Shown one piece after another: positions 1-9,208 of a stretch of DNA of 64,000 nucleotides. Source of the DNA: Stenotrophomonas sp. MYb238 (GTDB lineage Bacteria > Pseudomonadota > Gammaproteobacteria > Xanthomonadales > Xanthomonadaceae). The notes under the pieces were generated by a model. The model was given only the letters and a program-made list of their open reading frames with translations. It was not told where the DNA came from and searched no databases. Positions within the stretch are counted from its first letter, which is position 1. Every line of letters starts with the position of its first letter. The position numbers were made by a program, and so were the translations under genes. The stretch is taken from the NCBI RefSeq assembly GCF_009496535.1, contig NZ_WIDL01000011.1, positions 1 to 64,000 of the forward strand, written 5' to 3'.

Positions 1-1
1 T

Positions 2-487
2 GCTGTCGCCCCGCGCACGGCGCCGTCGCCCGCGCCCGCCGCGAAACCGGTGGCCGCTGACAGGATCGCCGCCAAGGCCCGTGTCCAGGAGCCGGCACCG
101 GTCGCGATGCCTCCCCCCTCGCCGGCGCGCGCGACGATCACCCCGCCAGCGCCCCCGGCCCCGGCGGCGCCGGCCGCCTATGTGCTCGAACCGATGCCCG
201 CGGTCGTTGACCAGGCAGCACCGCCACCGGCGTCCGCGGCCCTGCGCCTGCGCTCGGCCGCAGGGCCGACGCTGGAAGTGGACGGGCAGGTCACGGTGAC
301 GGCGCAGACGGCGGAGGCGGCCGTCGACGAGGACGCCAAGCTCCCGCTCCGGCAGTGGCTGGCGCGCATCCGCGCGCATCGCGACGGCGGCGACTTCGAT
401 ACCGCGCGCGCCAGCCTGCGGCGTTTCGTGCAGGCCCATCCGGAAGCGCGCATTCCGCGCGATCTGCGGCCACTGCTCGCCGACTGA
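2..487 (+). CDS. Ala/Pro-rich protein of unknown function, C-terminal part (5' end outside window)
   Basis: The frame is open from the first bases of the window to the stop at 485-487, so the start lies upstream. The visible part is a long Ala/Pro-rich low-complexity stretch followed by a compact C-terminal region of about 50 residues (motifs DAKLPLRQWLARIRAHRDGG and ARASLRRFVQAHPEARIP) that looks like one helical, TPR-like hairpin. Similar C-termini occur, from memory, in xanthomonad proteins encoded just after an ECF sigma factor and annotated as anti-sigma-like, but that neighbour is not visible here. Function is therefore left open. The next gene starts 89 bp downstream on the same strand. 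Confidence 0.6.
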   Translation, partial: AVAPRTAPSPAPAAKPVAADRIAAKARVQEPAPVAMPPPSPARATITPPAPPAPAAPAAYVLEPMPAVVDQAAPPPASAALRLRSAAGPTLEVDGQVTVTAQTAEAAVDEDAKLPLRQWLARIRAHRDGGDFDTARASLRRFVQAHPEARIPRDLRPLLAD

Positions 488-576
488 GTGGTTCCGCAGG
501 CGCGCCGACGACCGCACCGGTCGGCCAGCGGCGTTGCCTCCGGCAAATAGCGGCCGCGCCCCATAGAATGGGCGCG

Positions 577-1161
577 ATGCCCGATACCCTCGCCGCGCCC
601 GCCAGCCACGTGCTGGAAATCAAGCACAGCCGTTTCCTCGCCCAGGCCACCCCGATCGGCAGCGCGGCCGACGCGCTGTCCTTCGTCGCGGACGTGTCGG
701 TGGCCGACGCCACCCACAACTGCTGGGCCTACCGCTGCGGCAACGAGTACCGCTCCAGCGACGACGGCGAGCCGGCCGGCACCGCCGGGCGCCCGATCCT
801 GGCCGCGATCGACGGCCAGGGCTACGACCGCATCGCCGTGGTCGTGACCCGCTGGTATGGCGGCATCAAGCTCGGCGCCGGCGGCCTGGTGCGCGCCTAC
901 GGTGGGACCGCGGCCGAATGCCTGCGGCTGGCGCCGCGCCTGCCGCTGGTGGCCACGCGCAGGCTGCGCCTGGCCTGCCCGTTCGACGAGCTCGGCACCG
1001 TATACACGCAGCTGGCCGCGCACGCGGCGGACAAGCTGGGCGAGGAATTCGACGAGCATGGCGCGCAGCTGTCCCTCGAACTGCCCGCCGACCGCGCGGA
1101 AGGCTTGAAAACCCAGCTGCGCGACGCCACCCGTGACAGGGTGCGATGGCTCGGGGAGTGA
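577..1161 (+). CDS. yigZ: YigZ/IMPACT (UPF0029) family protein
   Basis: A 194-residue protein matching the YigZ/IMPACT family in length and motifs: HNCWAYRC near residue 50, DDGEPAGTAGRP around residue 65, and VVVTRWYGGIKLGAGGLVRA near residue 90, which together form the conserved N-terminal fold. The C-terminal third resembles the ferredoxin-like UPF0029 C-terminal domain. The eukaryotic relative IMPACT regulates Gcn2, while the bacterial role is poorly defined (translation-related or proline peptidase claims). The start is taken at ATG 577; ATG 568 is in frame and equally possible because neither has a clear ribosome binding site. An ABC exporter gene follows after 109 bp. Confidence 0.85.
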   Translation: MPDTLAAPASHVLEIKHSRFLAQATPIGSAADALSFVADVSVADATHNCWAYRCGNEYRSSDDGEPAGTAGRPILAAIDGQGYDRIAVVVTRWYGGIKLGAGGLVRAYGGTAAECLRLAPRLPLVATRRLRLACPFDELGTVYTQLAAHAADKLGEEFDEHGAQLSLELPADRAEGLKTQLRDATRDRVRWLGE

Positions 1162-1270
1162 GGGAAAGAAGCGGACAGGGACCGCAGGCTCCCCCGCTCC
1201 CCATGCATCAGCCGGACCTGCTCCACCGCGGTTTTCCGCGTCTCCTTCCTCTCCACTCACTTCTGGCGCC

Positions 1271-3043
1271 ATGACCGACACCTCCACCGAATCCACTCCC
1301 GCCCGCGGCAAGGCCAGACTCGGCACTTTGCGCGCGCTGTGGCCGTTCGTGCGCCGCCACATGGGCCTGTTCACCGCCTGGCTGGTGGCGCTGGCGGTGG
1401 CGTCGGCGGCCACGCTCAGCTTCCCGGTCGCGTTCCGGCGCATGATCGACGACGGCTTCAGCAACGGCAGCAACATCGACCAGGTGTTCCTGCTGGTGTT
1501 CGTGGTGGTGGTGGTGCTGGCCGCGGCCAGCGCGGCGCGTTTCTTCTTCGTCTCGCTGCTGGGCGAAAAGGTCGTGGCCGACCTGCGCCGGCAGCTGTAC
1601 GCGCACCTGATCGCCCTGGACGCGCAGTTCCACGACCGCAACCGCAGCGGCGAACTGGTCTCGCGCCTGTCCGCCGACAGCGAGCTGCTGCGCAGCGTGG
1701 TCGGCAGCAGCATGTCGGTGGCGCTGCGCAGCACCGTCACCGTGGTCGGCAGCCTGGCGATGCTGTTCGTCACCAGCCCGCGCCTGGCCGCCTTCACCCT
1801 GGTCGGCATCCCGCTGGCGGTGCTGCCGATCATCCTGGGCGCGCGCCGTCTGGAAAAGGCCTCGCGCGCCAGCCAGGACCGCGTCGCCGACGCCAACAAC
1901 CTCGCCAGCGAGACCCTCGGCGCGGTGCGCACCGTGCAGGCGCACGCGCGCGAAGGCTACGAGAGCGGCCGCTTCGCCGAGGCGGTGCGGGTGGCGGTGG
2001 CGACCGCGCGCGGCCGCATCCGCACCCAGTCGCTGGTCACCGCCATCGTCATCACCCTGGTGTTCGGCGCGGTGGTGCTGGTGCTGTGGTCCGGCGCGCA
2101 CGACGTGATCGCCGGGCGCATCAGCAAGGGCGAGCTGGGCCAGTTCGTGTTCTACGCGCTGATCGGCGGCGGCTCGGTCGGCGCGCTCGCCGAGGTATGG
2201 AACGAACTGCAGCGCGCGGCCGGCGGCATGGGCCGCATCGCCGAACTGCTGCAGGAGCGCGCGGGCGTGCGTGCGCCGGACGCGCCGCTCGCCCTGCCCG
2301 TGCCGCTGCGCGGCGACATCCGTTTCGACGACGTGGTCTTCCACTATCCGCAGCGGCCCGGCCATCCCGCGCTGGACGGTTTCACCCTGCACGTGCGGCC
2401 GGGCGAGACCGTGGCCCTGGTCGGCCCGTCCGGCGCCGGCAAGAGCACCGTGCTGTCGCTGCTGCTGCGCTTCCACGATCCCGAATCGGGCGCGGTGAGC
2501 ATCGACGGCATCGACCTGCGCCAGGCCGAACCGGGCGCGCTGCGCGAGCAGATCGCGCTGGTGCCGCAGCAGCCGGCGCTGTTCGCCTCCAGCGCGGCCG
2601 AGAACATCCGCTACGGCCGCTTGCAGGCCAGCGACGAGGACGTGCACGCCGCGGCGCGCGCCGCCGAGGCCGACGACTTCATCCGCGCCCTGCCCGAAGG
2701 CTATGCCAGCGAACTAGGCGAGCGCGGCGCACGCCTGTCCGGCGGCCAGCAGCAGCGCATCGCCATCGCCCGCGCCCTGCTCAAGGACGCGCCGATCCTG
2801 CTGCTGGACGAAGCCACCAGCGCGCTGGACGCGCAGAGCGAACGCGCGGTGCAGCAGGCGCTGGAGCGGCTGATGGCCGGCCGCACCACGCTGGTGATCG
2901 CGCACCGTCTTGCCACCGTGCTCAAGGCCGACCGCATCGTGGTGATGGACCAGGGCCGCATCGTCGCGCAGGGCACACACGAGCAGCTGCTGCGCGAAGG
3001 CGGGCTGTACGCGGAGCTGGCGCGGCTGCAGTTCATCGACTGA
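1271..3043 (+). CDS. ABC exporter, fused permease and ATPase (MsbA-like half-transporter)
   Basis: A 590-residue type IV ABC exporter half-transporter expected to act as a homodimer in the inner membrane. Residues about 25-310 carry the six-helix membrane domain. The ATPase domain has Walker A GPSGAGKS (385-392), the signature LSGGQ (489-493), Walker B ending LLLDEAT (Asp513) and the H-loop AHR. The family includes MsbA (lipid A flipping) and lipid or multidrug exporters; substrate cannot be read from sequence. The Met at 1271 was chosen because the longer open frame upstream (from 1133) overlaps the previous gene and has no membrane-protein-like sequence. In Xanthomonadaceae this gene is often found next to yigZ. 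Confidence 0.9.
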   Translation: MTDTSTESTPARGKARLGTLRALWPFVRRHMGLFTAWLVALAVASAATLSFPVAFRRMIDDGFSNGSNIDQVFLLVFVVVVVLAAASAARFFFVSLLGEKVVADLRRQLYAHLIALDAQFHDRNRSGELVSRLSADSELLRSVVGSSMSVALRSTVTVVGSLAMLFVTSPRLAAFTLVGIPLAVLPIILGARRLEKASRASQDRVADANNLASETLGAVRTVQAHAREGYESGRFAEAVRVAVATARGRIRTQSLVTAIVITLVFGAVVLVLWSGAHDVIAGRISKGELGQFVFYALIGGGSVGALAEVWNELQRAAGGMGRIAELLQERAGVRAPDAPLALPVPLRGDIRFDDVVFHYPQRPGHPALDGFTLHVRPGETVALVGPSGAGKSTVLSLLLRFHDPESGAVSIDGIDLRQAEPGALREQIALVPQQPALFASSAAENIRYGRLQASDEDVHAAARAAEADDFIRALPEGYASELGERGARLSGGQQQRIAIARALLKDAPILLLDEATSALDAQSERAVQQALERLMAGRTTLVIAHRLATVLKADRIVVMDQGRIVAQGTHEQLLREGGLYAELARLQFID

Positions 3044-3244
3044 GGGCCGCTCGACACGTGGCGGTGCATGGCTGCACGCCATGCGCGGCGGGCAACCATG
3101 CATGGCGATGCCGGGGTCCATCTGCATCAGTCGTGGCGCTGCGCACCGGCGCAGTGAGACGAACGTCCTCGCGACGCCGCGCTAACGCGCGGCGATGCAG
3201 GCTTGCCCGGCCGAACCGGGTTGCATGCCACGCAGGAGGTCGCC

Positions 3245-3439
3245 ATGTCGTTCCGCCAGTTCCCCGCCACCGACAGCAACGGCGAAAGCCGCATCATCAT
3301 CGAGTTCACGCCCGAACCGGACAGCGCGCCGGACCACAACGACGCATCCCCGCGCTACGAACTGGACGACGGCCGCCACCTGCAGCGCAACGCGCGCGAG
3401 TTCACCACCCTCGATGGCGAACTGCGGCTGACGATCTGA
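3245..3439 (+). CDS. Small hypothetical protein (64 aa)
   Basis: A 64-residue acidic protein beginning MSFRQFPATDSNGESRIIIE. The start at ATG 3245 is fixed by a strong AGGAGG ribosome binding site at 3234-3239. No signal peptide, membrane helix or known motif is seen; the sequence looks like a short beta-rich fold (RIIIEFTP, RYELDDGRHL, DGELRLTI). Small proteins of this type are common in xanthomonad genomes without assigned function. It stands alone between the ABC exporter and a GTAG-type palindromic repeat. Confidence 0.7.
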   Translation: MSFRQFPATDSNGESRIIIEFTPEPDSAPDHNDASPRYELDDGRHLQRNAREFTTLDGELRLTI

Positions 3440-3453
3440 AAAATCAGCCCTGT

Positions 3454-3523
3454 GTAGGAGCGACTTCAGTCGCGATGGGGCTTTCCTCTTGAAGGCCCCG
3501 TTCGCGACTGAAGTCGCTCCTAC
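3454..3523. repeat. SMAG-type (GTAG) palindromic repeat, inverted dimer
   Basis: Two copies of a GTAG-headed palindromic unit in inverted orientation: GTAGGAGCGACTTCAGTCGC at the left edge, and its reverse complement ending CTCCTAC at the right. Each unit contains its own hairpin (GCGACT-TC-AGTCGC). It lies between convergent genes. The same unit recurs at 5804, 34277 and, with compensating changes, at 31842 and 50090. Confidence 0.9.
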
Positions 3524-3546
3524 GGGTTTGCGACGCCATGCGGAAC

Positions 3547-3573
3547 ATGGCTGGCGAAGAATTCGCCAGCCAT
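3547..3573. other. Perfect 12-bp stem hairpin downstream of tyrA
   Basis: ATGGCTGGCGAA and its exact complement TTCGCCAGCCAT are separated by three bases. There is no T-run on either side, so a simple intrinsic terminator is not supported. It may act as an mRNA 3'-end structure for tyrA. Confidence 0.5.
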
Positions 3574-3607
3574 CTTGACAGCCTTGCGCCGCAAGGGCTG
3601 CCGGCGT

Positions 3608-3653
3608 TCATCCACAGGCTTGTGCGCAGGTCATCCACACCCGCTGTGGATGA
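3608..3653. other. Cluster of three TCATCCACA nonamers
   Basis: TCATCCACA occurs at 3608-3616 and 3631-3639 and, inverted, at 3645-3653. Each differs from the DnaA box TTATCCACA at one base. The last two form a hairpin (8-bp stem, 5-base loop) just after the tyrA stop. Confidence 0.35.
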
Positions 3654-3661
3654 ATGCGCGC

Positions 3662-4792
3662 TCAGCGGTCCAGCACCCGGCCGATACCGCTGCGGTCGAT
3701 CTCGCGCGCGGCCGCTTCCAGCACCTCCGGCGCGTAGCGCTGCACGAAGCCCATGCGGAAATGCACTTCGCCGCCGGGCGTACGCGAGGAATGGATCGAG
3801 GACAGGCTGATGCCGTGACGTTCGAACACATGCAGCAGTTCGCGCAGCGAGCCGGCGCGGTCCTCGGGCAGGTGCACGCTCATCGTGCGCGTATCGGTCA
3901 GGTCGGCCAGCAGGTAACCCAGGCGCTCGAAACTGTAGTTGCCGTCGCGCAGCGTCTGCTCGTCCACCGCCTCGCGGTTGTCGTCCAGGAACCGGCGCCG
4001 GAACGCCGCGCGCGCCGCATCGCTGCCGTCGGCCAGCAGCGCGCGCAGCTGCCGCAGCTGTTCCAGCAGGTGGTCCAGCACCTCGCCCGCGTGCGGGTTG
4101 CCGAACTGGATGTCTTCGTAGATCGCCGGATTGAGCGACAGGATGCGCGAGATCACCGCCGCGTCCAGTTCGAACGCGGTCGAGCGGTATGGCATCAACG
4201 CCTGCAGTTCGCCGAGCAGCGGCGCATAGCCGCGCAGCACGCCGGCCTGGGCCAGGTGGGTGGCGTGCACCATCGCCTGCACCAGCGCCATCACCCGGTC
4301 GTGGTGTTCCGGCGTGGCGCGCACGCACTCGGCCTCCAGCGCGGCGTACAGCCCTTCCAGCCAGGGGCGCCAGCGCGCCTCCACGCGCGCCTCGCACACC
4401 ACCATCACCCTGCCCTTGAGCGTGGGCGCCTTGGGCGGGGCGGTCATCGGGTGCAGTCCGGCGACGCTGGCCTGCGAGCCCAGCATCGCCGCCACCGGCG
4501 CGCTCTTGATCGAGGTCACGTCCAGCCACAGCCTGCCGCGCTCGCGGCCGGCCGCGCACCGCACGTAATCGGCGATCAACGCCGGCGTATGCCGGATCGG
4601 CGCGGAGAACAGCAGCACGTCGGCGCGTTCCAGCAACTGCTCCGGCGTCTGCGAGGCGGCATCGACCGGGTCGTGGCCGATCACCTCCAGGCCCATGCGC
4701 GACTGGAAGAAGCGGCGCAGCCAGCGACCGTAGGCGCCGCCGCTGCCGACGATGCCGATGACCGGCGTCGCCGGCGCCTGCGCCACGCTCAC
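3662..4792 (-). CDS. tyrA: Prephenate dehydrogenase with C-terminal ACT domain
   Basis: A 376-residue enzyme for the oxidative decarboxylation of prephenate to 4-hydroxyphenylpyruvate in tyrosine synthesis. The N-terminal NAD-binding region reads VIGIVGSGGAYGRW (GxGGxxG), followed by the substrate-pocket segment GLHPMTAPP and the helical segment VQAMVHATHLAQ. The last 80 residues form an ACT domain (VHLPEDRAGSLRELL, then ISLSSIHSSRTPGG), which suggests allosteric control by an aromatic amino acid. The GTG start at 4792 overlaps the pdxY stop (GTGA), so the two are translationally coupled; an in-frame GTG at 4786 is an alternative. It has no chorismate mutase domain. Confidence 0.88.
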   Translation of the reverse strand: MSVAQAPATPVIGIVGSGGAYGRWLRRFFQSRMGLEVIGHDPVDAASQTPEQLLERADVLLFSAPIRHTPALIADYVRCAAGRERGRLWLDVTSIKSAPVAAMLGSQASVAGLHPMTAPPKAPTLKGRVMVVCEARVEARWRPWLEGLYAALEAECVRATPEHHDRVMALVQAMVHATHLAQAGVLRGYAPLLGELQALMPYRSTAFELDAAVISRILSLNPAIYEDIQFGNPHAGEVLDHLLEQLRQLRALLADGSDAARAAFRRRFLDDNREAVDEQTLRDGNYSFERLGYLLADLTDTRTMSVHLPEDRAGSLRELLHVFERHGISLSSIHSSRTPGGEVHFRMGFVQRYAPEVLEAAAREIDRSGIGRVLDR

Positions 4793-5697
4793 GCCAGCCG
4801 CTCGGCGCGGAAGCGGTACGGCGTGCCCAGCGCGGCCGGCGCCGCCGCCAGCACGTCGAATTCCTCCACGCCCTGGGCCAGCGTCGCTTCCAGCGCGGCG
4901 TGGACGCCGGCGATGGCGCGGCTCACCGCGTCCTCGAAACGATGGCCCTTGAGCAGGAACGCCACCAGCAGCGACATCAGCACGTCGCCGGTGCCGGCCA
5001 CGTCCACCGGCAGGTGCGGCGAGGTCCAGCGCCAGATTTCGTCGCGGCCGATCGCCAGCGTGACCAGCTCGCCCGGCACGCCGGACACCGAATGCGCGAT
5101 CACCCACTGCGGGCCGCGCTCGAGCAGCACGCGCGAGGCGGCGATGGCCTCGTCCTGCTCCAGCGCGGGCATGCCGGTCAGTCGTCCCAGTTCGAAGGCG
5201 TTGGGCGTGACCAGCCAGGCGTGCGGCAGCAGGCGCTCGGCGAAGATGCGTTCCAGCCCGGGTTCGACATAGGGGCCGGTGTGGGTGTCGCCGATCACCG
5301 GGTCCAGGCAGTAGCGCAGGTCCGGGCACGACGGCAGTACCGCGTCCAGCCAGTCGGCGAAGGCCGCGCCGTTGGCGACGCTGCCGAAATAACCGGACAC
5401 CAGCGCGCCGGCGCGCTGCGGCAGGCCGCGCTCGCTGGCGCCCTGCAGCAGTTCGGCGAACCAGTCCGCCGGCAGCACGCGCCCGCGCAGCGTCGCGTAG
5501 AACGGCGCGTTGCTGAGCAGCGTGGTGGGGATCTCCGCCACGCGCAGGCCCAGCGCGCGCAGCGGCGGCACCGCCGCGCTGTTGCCGGCATGGCCGTAGA
5601 CCAGCTGCGACTGTACGGAGATCACGTCCACCGGCGAAGGCCCGTCCGGGCGCTGCCGGCGACCGTGCACGAGATGGCTGTGGTCGACGTCGTTCAT
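4789..5697 (-). CDS. pdxY: Pyridoxal kinase PdxY
   Basis: A 302-residue ribokinase-fold kinase that phosphorylates pyridoxal in the vitamin B6 salvage pathway. Seen in sequence: the N-terminal ISVQSQLVYGHAGNSAAVPP substrate segment, the YCLDPVIGD loop, the VTPNAFELGRLTG segment, and the anion-hole/catalytic motif VDVAGTGDVLMSLL with the expected Asp. The start at ATG 5697 leaves an N-terminal extension of about 20 residues before the conserved fold, so a shorter protein is possible. It is the first gene of a pair with tyrA, overlapping by 4 bp. A GTAG repeat and a hairpin separate it from dnaJ. Confidence 0.9.
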   Translation of the reverse strand: MNDVDHSHLVHGRRQRPDGPSPVDVISVQSQLVYGHAGNSAAVPPLRALGLRVAEIPTTLLSNAPFYATLRGRVLPADWFAELLQGASERGLPQRAGALVSGYFGSVANGAAFADWLDAVLPSCPDLRYCLDPVIGDTHTGPYVEPGLERIFAERLLPHAWLVTPNAFELGRLTGMPALEQDEAIAASRVLLERGPQWVIAHSVSGVPGELVTLAIGRDEIWRWTSPHLPVDVAGTGDVLMSLLVAFLLKGHRFEDAVSRAIAGVHAALEATLAQGVEEFDVLAAAPAALGTPYRFRAERLA

Positions 5698-5769
5698 CGC
5701 CGCATTCTACGCCGGCGGCCACGGCGGCCGACGGCATGGATGCGCACGCAACCAAACGCCGGAAACGAC

Positions 5770-5793
5770 GAGGCCGCAGCAGGCTGCGGCCTC
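5770..5793 (-). terminator. Hairpin downstream of dnaJ
   Basis: A perfect 10-bp stem (GAGGCCGCAG / CTGCGGCCTC) with a 4-base loop. On the minus strand it is followed by only a weak T-rich stretch (GTCGTTTCC), so termination efficiency is uncertain. The GTAG repeat lies between it and the dnaJ stop. Confidence 0.5.
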
Positions 5794-5803
5794 CGACATT
5801 CCC

Positions 5804-5869
5804 GTAGGAGCGACTTCAGTCGCGATGGGGCTTCACCGGGAAAGCCATCGCGACTGAAGTCGCTCCTAC
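5804..5869. repeat. SMAG-type (GTAG) palindromic repeat, inverted dimer
   Basis: Same unit as at 3454: GTAGGAGCGACTTCAGTCGC at the left, inverted copy ending CGCTCCTAC at the right, with a short spacer. It lies just after the dnaJ stop, so it is probably transcribed at the end of the heat-shock operon. Confidence 0.9.
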
Positions 5870-5884
5870 GGACGGGCGCAGGAC

Positions 5885-7009
5885 TCAGGGCGAAGTCATG
5901 CGGTCCCAGAAGCCCTTGACGCCGTCCAGGAAGGTGGCCGACTTGGGCGAGTGCTTGCGCGCTTCCTCGCCGACGAAGGTCGCCTCGAACTGCTCCAGCA
6001 GCTTGCGCTGCTCGGCAGTCAGGTTGACCGGCGTCTCCACCACGATGCGGCAGTACAGGTCGCCTTCGGCGCGGCTGCGCACCGACCTGACGCCCTTGCC
6101 GCGCAGGCGGAACAGCTTGCCGGTCTGGGTCTCGGCGGGAATGCGGATCTCCGCCTCGCCGCCCAGCGTCGCCACGCGCACGGCATCGCCCAGCGCCGCC
6201 TGCGAAATGCGGATCGGCACCTCGCAGTGTAGGTCGTCGCCGTCGCGGGTGAAGATCGGGTGCTCGCGCACGCGCACTTCCACGTACAGGTCGCCCGGCG
6301 TGCCGGCTGGACCCGCCTCGCCCTCGCCCTGCAGGCGGATGCGGTCGCCGGTATCGACGCCGGCCGGCACCTTCACCGACAGCACCTTGTCTTCCTCGAC
6401 GCGGCCGTTGCCGTGGCAGGTCTTGCACGGCCTGGCGACGATCTGGCCACGGCCGCCGCAGTTGTGGCAGGCCTGCTGCATGGCGAAGATGCCGCGCTGC
6501 ATGCGCACCTGGCCACGGCCGCCGCAGACATTGCAGGTCTCGACCTTGCCGTCCTCCGAGCCGCTGCCGTCGCAGTCGCCGCATTCGACCAGGGTCGGGA
6601 TCTCGACACGGCGCTCCACGCCGGCGACGGCCTCTTCCAGGTCCAGCTCCATCACGTAGCCGATGTCGGCGCCGCGCCGCGCCTGGCGCGCGCCACCGCC
6701 GCCGAAGATGTTGCCGAAGATGTCGCCGAAGATGTCGCCCATGTCCGGGCCGCCCGGGCCGCCGCCCATGCCGCCCATGCCGTGCTCGAAGGCGGCGTGG
6801 CCGTGGGCGTCGTACAGGCGCCGCTTGTTGCCGTCGGACAGGACCTCGTAGGCCTCCTTGCACTCCTTGAAAGCCACCTCGGCCGCGGCGTCGCCCGGAT
6901 TGCGGTCCGGATGGTGCTTCATCGCGCAGCGGCGATAGGCCTTCTTCAGTTCCTCGTCACCGGCGTCGCGGGAGACGCCCAGTACTTCGTAGTAATCGCG
7001 CTTGCTCAT
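5885..7009 (-). CDS. dnaJ: Chaperone DnaJ
   Basis: A 374-residue type I Hsp40 co-chaperone that stimulates DnaK ATPase and hands over unfolded substrates. The J domain (residues 1-70) has the HPD motif in [11 protein letters not shown] Gly-rich linker ([12 protein letters not shown]) follows. The zinc-binding domain has four CxxCxGxG repeats ([32 protein letters not shown]), and the C-terminal substrate-binding domains fill the rest. It is the last gene of grpE-dnaK-dnaJ; a palindromic repeat of about 115 bp sits between it and dnaK and may uncouple their expression. Confidence 0.97.
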   Translation of the reverse strand: MSKRDYYEVLGVSRDAGDEELKKAYRRCAMKHHPDRNPGDAAAEVAFKECKEAYEVLSDGNKRRLYDAHGHAAFEHGMGGMGGGPGGPDMGDIFGDIFGNIFGGGGARQARRGADIGYVMELDLEEAVAGVERRVEIPTLVECGDCDGSGSEDGKVETCNVCGGRGQVRMQRGIFAMQQACHNCGGRGQIVARPCKTCHGNGRVEEDKVLSVKVPAGVDTGDRIRLQGEGEAGPAGTPGDLYVEVRVREHPIFTRDGDDLHCEVPIRISQAALGDAVRVATLGGEAEIRIPAETQTGKLFRLRGKGVRSVRSRAEGDLYCRIVVETPVNLTAEQRKLLEQFEATFVGEEARKHSPKSATFLDGVKGFWDRMTSP

Positions 7010-7015
7010 GCTCTA

Positions 7016-7131
7016 CCTCTCCCTCCCCCTCCGGGGGAGGGCTGGGGTGGGGGTTCGTTGATGCGACAAGGGTCCGGGACCGCAATACGGCCCCGAACCC
7101 TCACCCCGACCCCTCTCCCGAAGGAGAGGGG
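7016..7131. repeat. Inverted pair of C-rich/G-rich palindromic units between dnaK and dnaJ
   Basis: Left unit 7016-7057 (CCCTCCGGGGGAGGG followed by CTGGGGTGGGG) and right unit 7094-7131 (ACCCTCACCCCGACCCC then CTCTCCCGAAGGAGAG) are imperfect inverted copies of each other. Each also contains its own hairpin. Fragments of the same unit occur near 11755 and 54375. In the dnaK-dnaJ transcript this would form a long stem. Confidence 0.7.
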
Positions 7132-7143
7132 CAATGGACACCG

Positions 7144-9066
7144 TCAGGACTTCTTGTCGTCCTTGACCTCGGTGAACTCAGCATCGACCACGTCGTCGTG
7201 CGACGGGCCGGCCGCGTCTGCGCCCGGGGCCGGGCCACCCTGCTCGCCGGCCGAGGCGGCGGCGTACAGCGACTGGCCGGCCTCCTCCAGCGCCTTCGAC
7301 CGCGCCTCGATCTGCGCCTTGTCGTCGCCCTTCATCGCGGTTTCCAGGTCGGCCAGCGCCGCTTCCACCTTGCCGATGACATCGCCGCCGACCTTGCTGC
7401 CGTGCTCGGTGATGGCGCTGCGGGTGGCGTGGATCAGGCCGTCGGCCTGGTTGCGGGCCTGCACCAGTTCCTGGAACTTCTTGTCTTCCTCGCGGTGCGT
7501 CTCGGCGTCGGCCACCATGCGGTTGATCTCGTCCTCGGACAGGCCCGAGCCGGCCTTGATCTCGACCTTCTGCTCCTTGTTGGTCTTCTTGTCCTTGGCC
7601 GACACGTGCAGGATGCCGTTGGCGTCGATGTCGAAGGACACCTCCACCTGCGGCAGGCCGCGCGGCGCCGGCTCGATGCCGGTCAGGTCGAACTTGGCCA
7701 GCGACTTGTTGTAGCGGGCCTGCTCACGCTCGCCCTGCAGCACGTGCACGGTCACGGCCGACTGGTTGTCCTCGGCGGTGGAGAACACCTGCGAAGCCTT
7801 GGTCGGGATGGTGGTGTTCTTCTCGATGATCTTGGTGAACACGCCGCCCAGGGTCTCGATGCCCAGCGACAGCGGGGTCACGTCCAGCAGCAGCACGTCC
7901 TTGACGTCGCCGCCCAGCACGCCGCCCTGGATCGCCGCGCCCAGCGCCACGGCCTCGTCCGGGTTGACGTCCTTGCGCGGCTCCTTGCCGAAGAACTCGC
8001 TGACCGCCTGCTGCACCTTCGGCATGCGGGTCTGGCCGCCGACCAGGATCACCTCGTTGATGTCGCTCGAGCGCAGGCCGGCATCGTTGAGCGCGGTGCG
8101 GCACGGCTCGATCGACTTCTTGATCAGGTCTTCCACCAGCGCTTCGAGCTTGGCGCGGGTCAGCTTGATGTTCAGGTGCTTCGGACCGGACGCGTCGGCG
8201 GTGACGTACGGCAGGTTGACTTCGGTCTGCTGCGCGCTGGACAGCTCGATCTTGGCGCGCTCGGCGGCGTCCTTCAGGCGCTGCAGGGCCAGCGGATCCT
8301 TGCGCAGGTCGATGCCCTGGTCCTTGTTGAACTCGTCCACCAGGTACTCGATGACGCGGTTGTCGAAGTCCTCACCGCCCAAGAAAGTGTCGCCATTGGT
8401 GGCCAGCACCTCGAACTGCTTCTCGCCGTCGACGTTGGCGATCTCGATGATCGACACGTCGAAGGTGCCGCCACCCAGGTCGTAGACGACGATCTTGCGA
8501 TCCTTGTTGTCGCCCTTGTCCAGGCCGTAGGCCAGCGCGGCGGCGGTCGGCTCGTTGATGATGCGCTTGACGTCCAGGCCGGCGATGCGGCCGGCGTCCT
8601 TGGTCGCCTGGCGCTGGCTGTCGTTGAAGTAGGCCGGCACGGTGATGACCGCCTCGGTGACCTTCTCGCCGAGGAAGTCCTCGGCGGTCTTCTTCATCTT
8701 CTCCAGCACCTTGGCCGAGATTTCCTGCGGCGCCATCTTGCGGCCGTCGCTGGTGGCCACCCAGGCATCGCCGTTGTCGTGGGCCAGGATGCTGTACGGG
8801 ACGTGGGCGATGTCCTTCTGCACTTCGGCGTCGGTGAACTTGCGGCCGATCAGGCGCTTCACCGCGTAGAAGGTGTTCTTCGGATTGGTGACGGCCTGGC
8901 GCTTGGCCGAGGCGCCCACCAGCACTTCGCCGTCCTTGGTGTAGGCGACGATGGAGGGCGTGGTGCGGTCGCCTTCCGAGTTCTCGATGACGCGGGCCTT
9001 GCCGCCGTCCATGATCGCCACGCACGAGTTGGTGGTGCCGAGGTCGATACCAATGATCTTGCCCAT
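7144..9066 (-). CDS. dnaK: Chaperone DnaK (Hsp70)
   Basis: A 640-residue Hsp70, of the usual bacterial length. The N-terminal ATPase domain starts [20 protein letters not shown] and includes the phosphate loop [12 protein letters not shown] and the second signature [13 protein letters not shown]. The substrate-binding domain follows the linker [15 protein letters not shown]. The C-terminal tail is Gly/Ala-rich and ends in an acidic stretch ([16 protein letters not shown]), as in proteobacterial DnaK. It folds newly made and stress-damaged proteins with DnaJ and GrpE. It is the middle gene of the operon, 142 bp after grpE. Confidence 0.98.
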   Translation of the reverse strand: MGKIIGIDLGTTNSCVAIMDGGKARVIENSEGDRTTPSIVAYTKDGEVLVGASAKRQAVTNPKNTFYAVKRLIGRKFTDAEVQKDIAHVPYSILAHDNGDAWVATSDGRKMAPQEISAKVLEKMKKTAEDFLGEKVTEAVITVPAYFNDSQRQATKDAGRIAGLDVKRIINEPTAAALAYGLDKGDNKDRKIVVYDLGGGTFDVSIIEIANVDGEKQFEVLATNGDTFLGGEDFDNRVIEYLVDEFNKDQGIDLRKDPLALQRLKDAAERAKIELSSAQQTEVNLPYVTADASGPKHLNIKLTRAKLEALVEDLIKKSIEPCRTALNDAGLRSSDINEVILVGGQTRMPKVQQAVSEFFGKEPRKDVNPDEAVALGAAIQGGVLGGDVKDVLLLDVTPLSLGIETLGGVFTKIIEKNTTIPTKASQVFSTAEDNQSAVTVHVLQGEREQARYNKSLAKFDLTGIEPAPRGLPQVEVSFDIDANGILHVSAKDKKTNKEQKVEIKAGSGLSEDEINRMVADAETHREEDKKFQELVQARNQADGLIHATRSAITEHGSKVGGDVIGKVEAALADLETAMKGDDKAQIEARSKALEEAGQSLYAAASAGEQGGPAPGADAAGPSHDDVVDAEFTEVKDDKKS

Positions 9067-9208
9067 GGGGGACTCCTAGAGGATTCGTGTGCCGGCAGCC
9101 GCCGGGTATGAACGGGATGTGGGGGACGGCCGGACGACATTCAAGCCACCCCCGGAACGCTGTTTGCCGCCGGCCGCCCGCGTTAAGGCGGCGGCCAGCC
9201 GGCCGGGA

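Noticed and set aside
178-1932. Long minus-strand frame across the start of the window
   Set aside because: It runs opposite YigZ and the ABC exporter, both with intact motifs, and has no recognisable domain.
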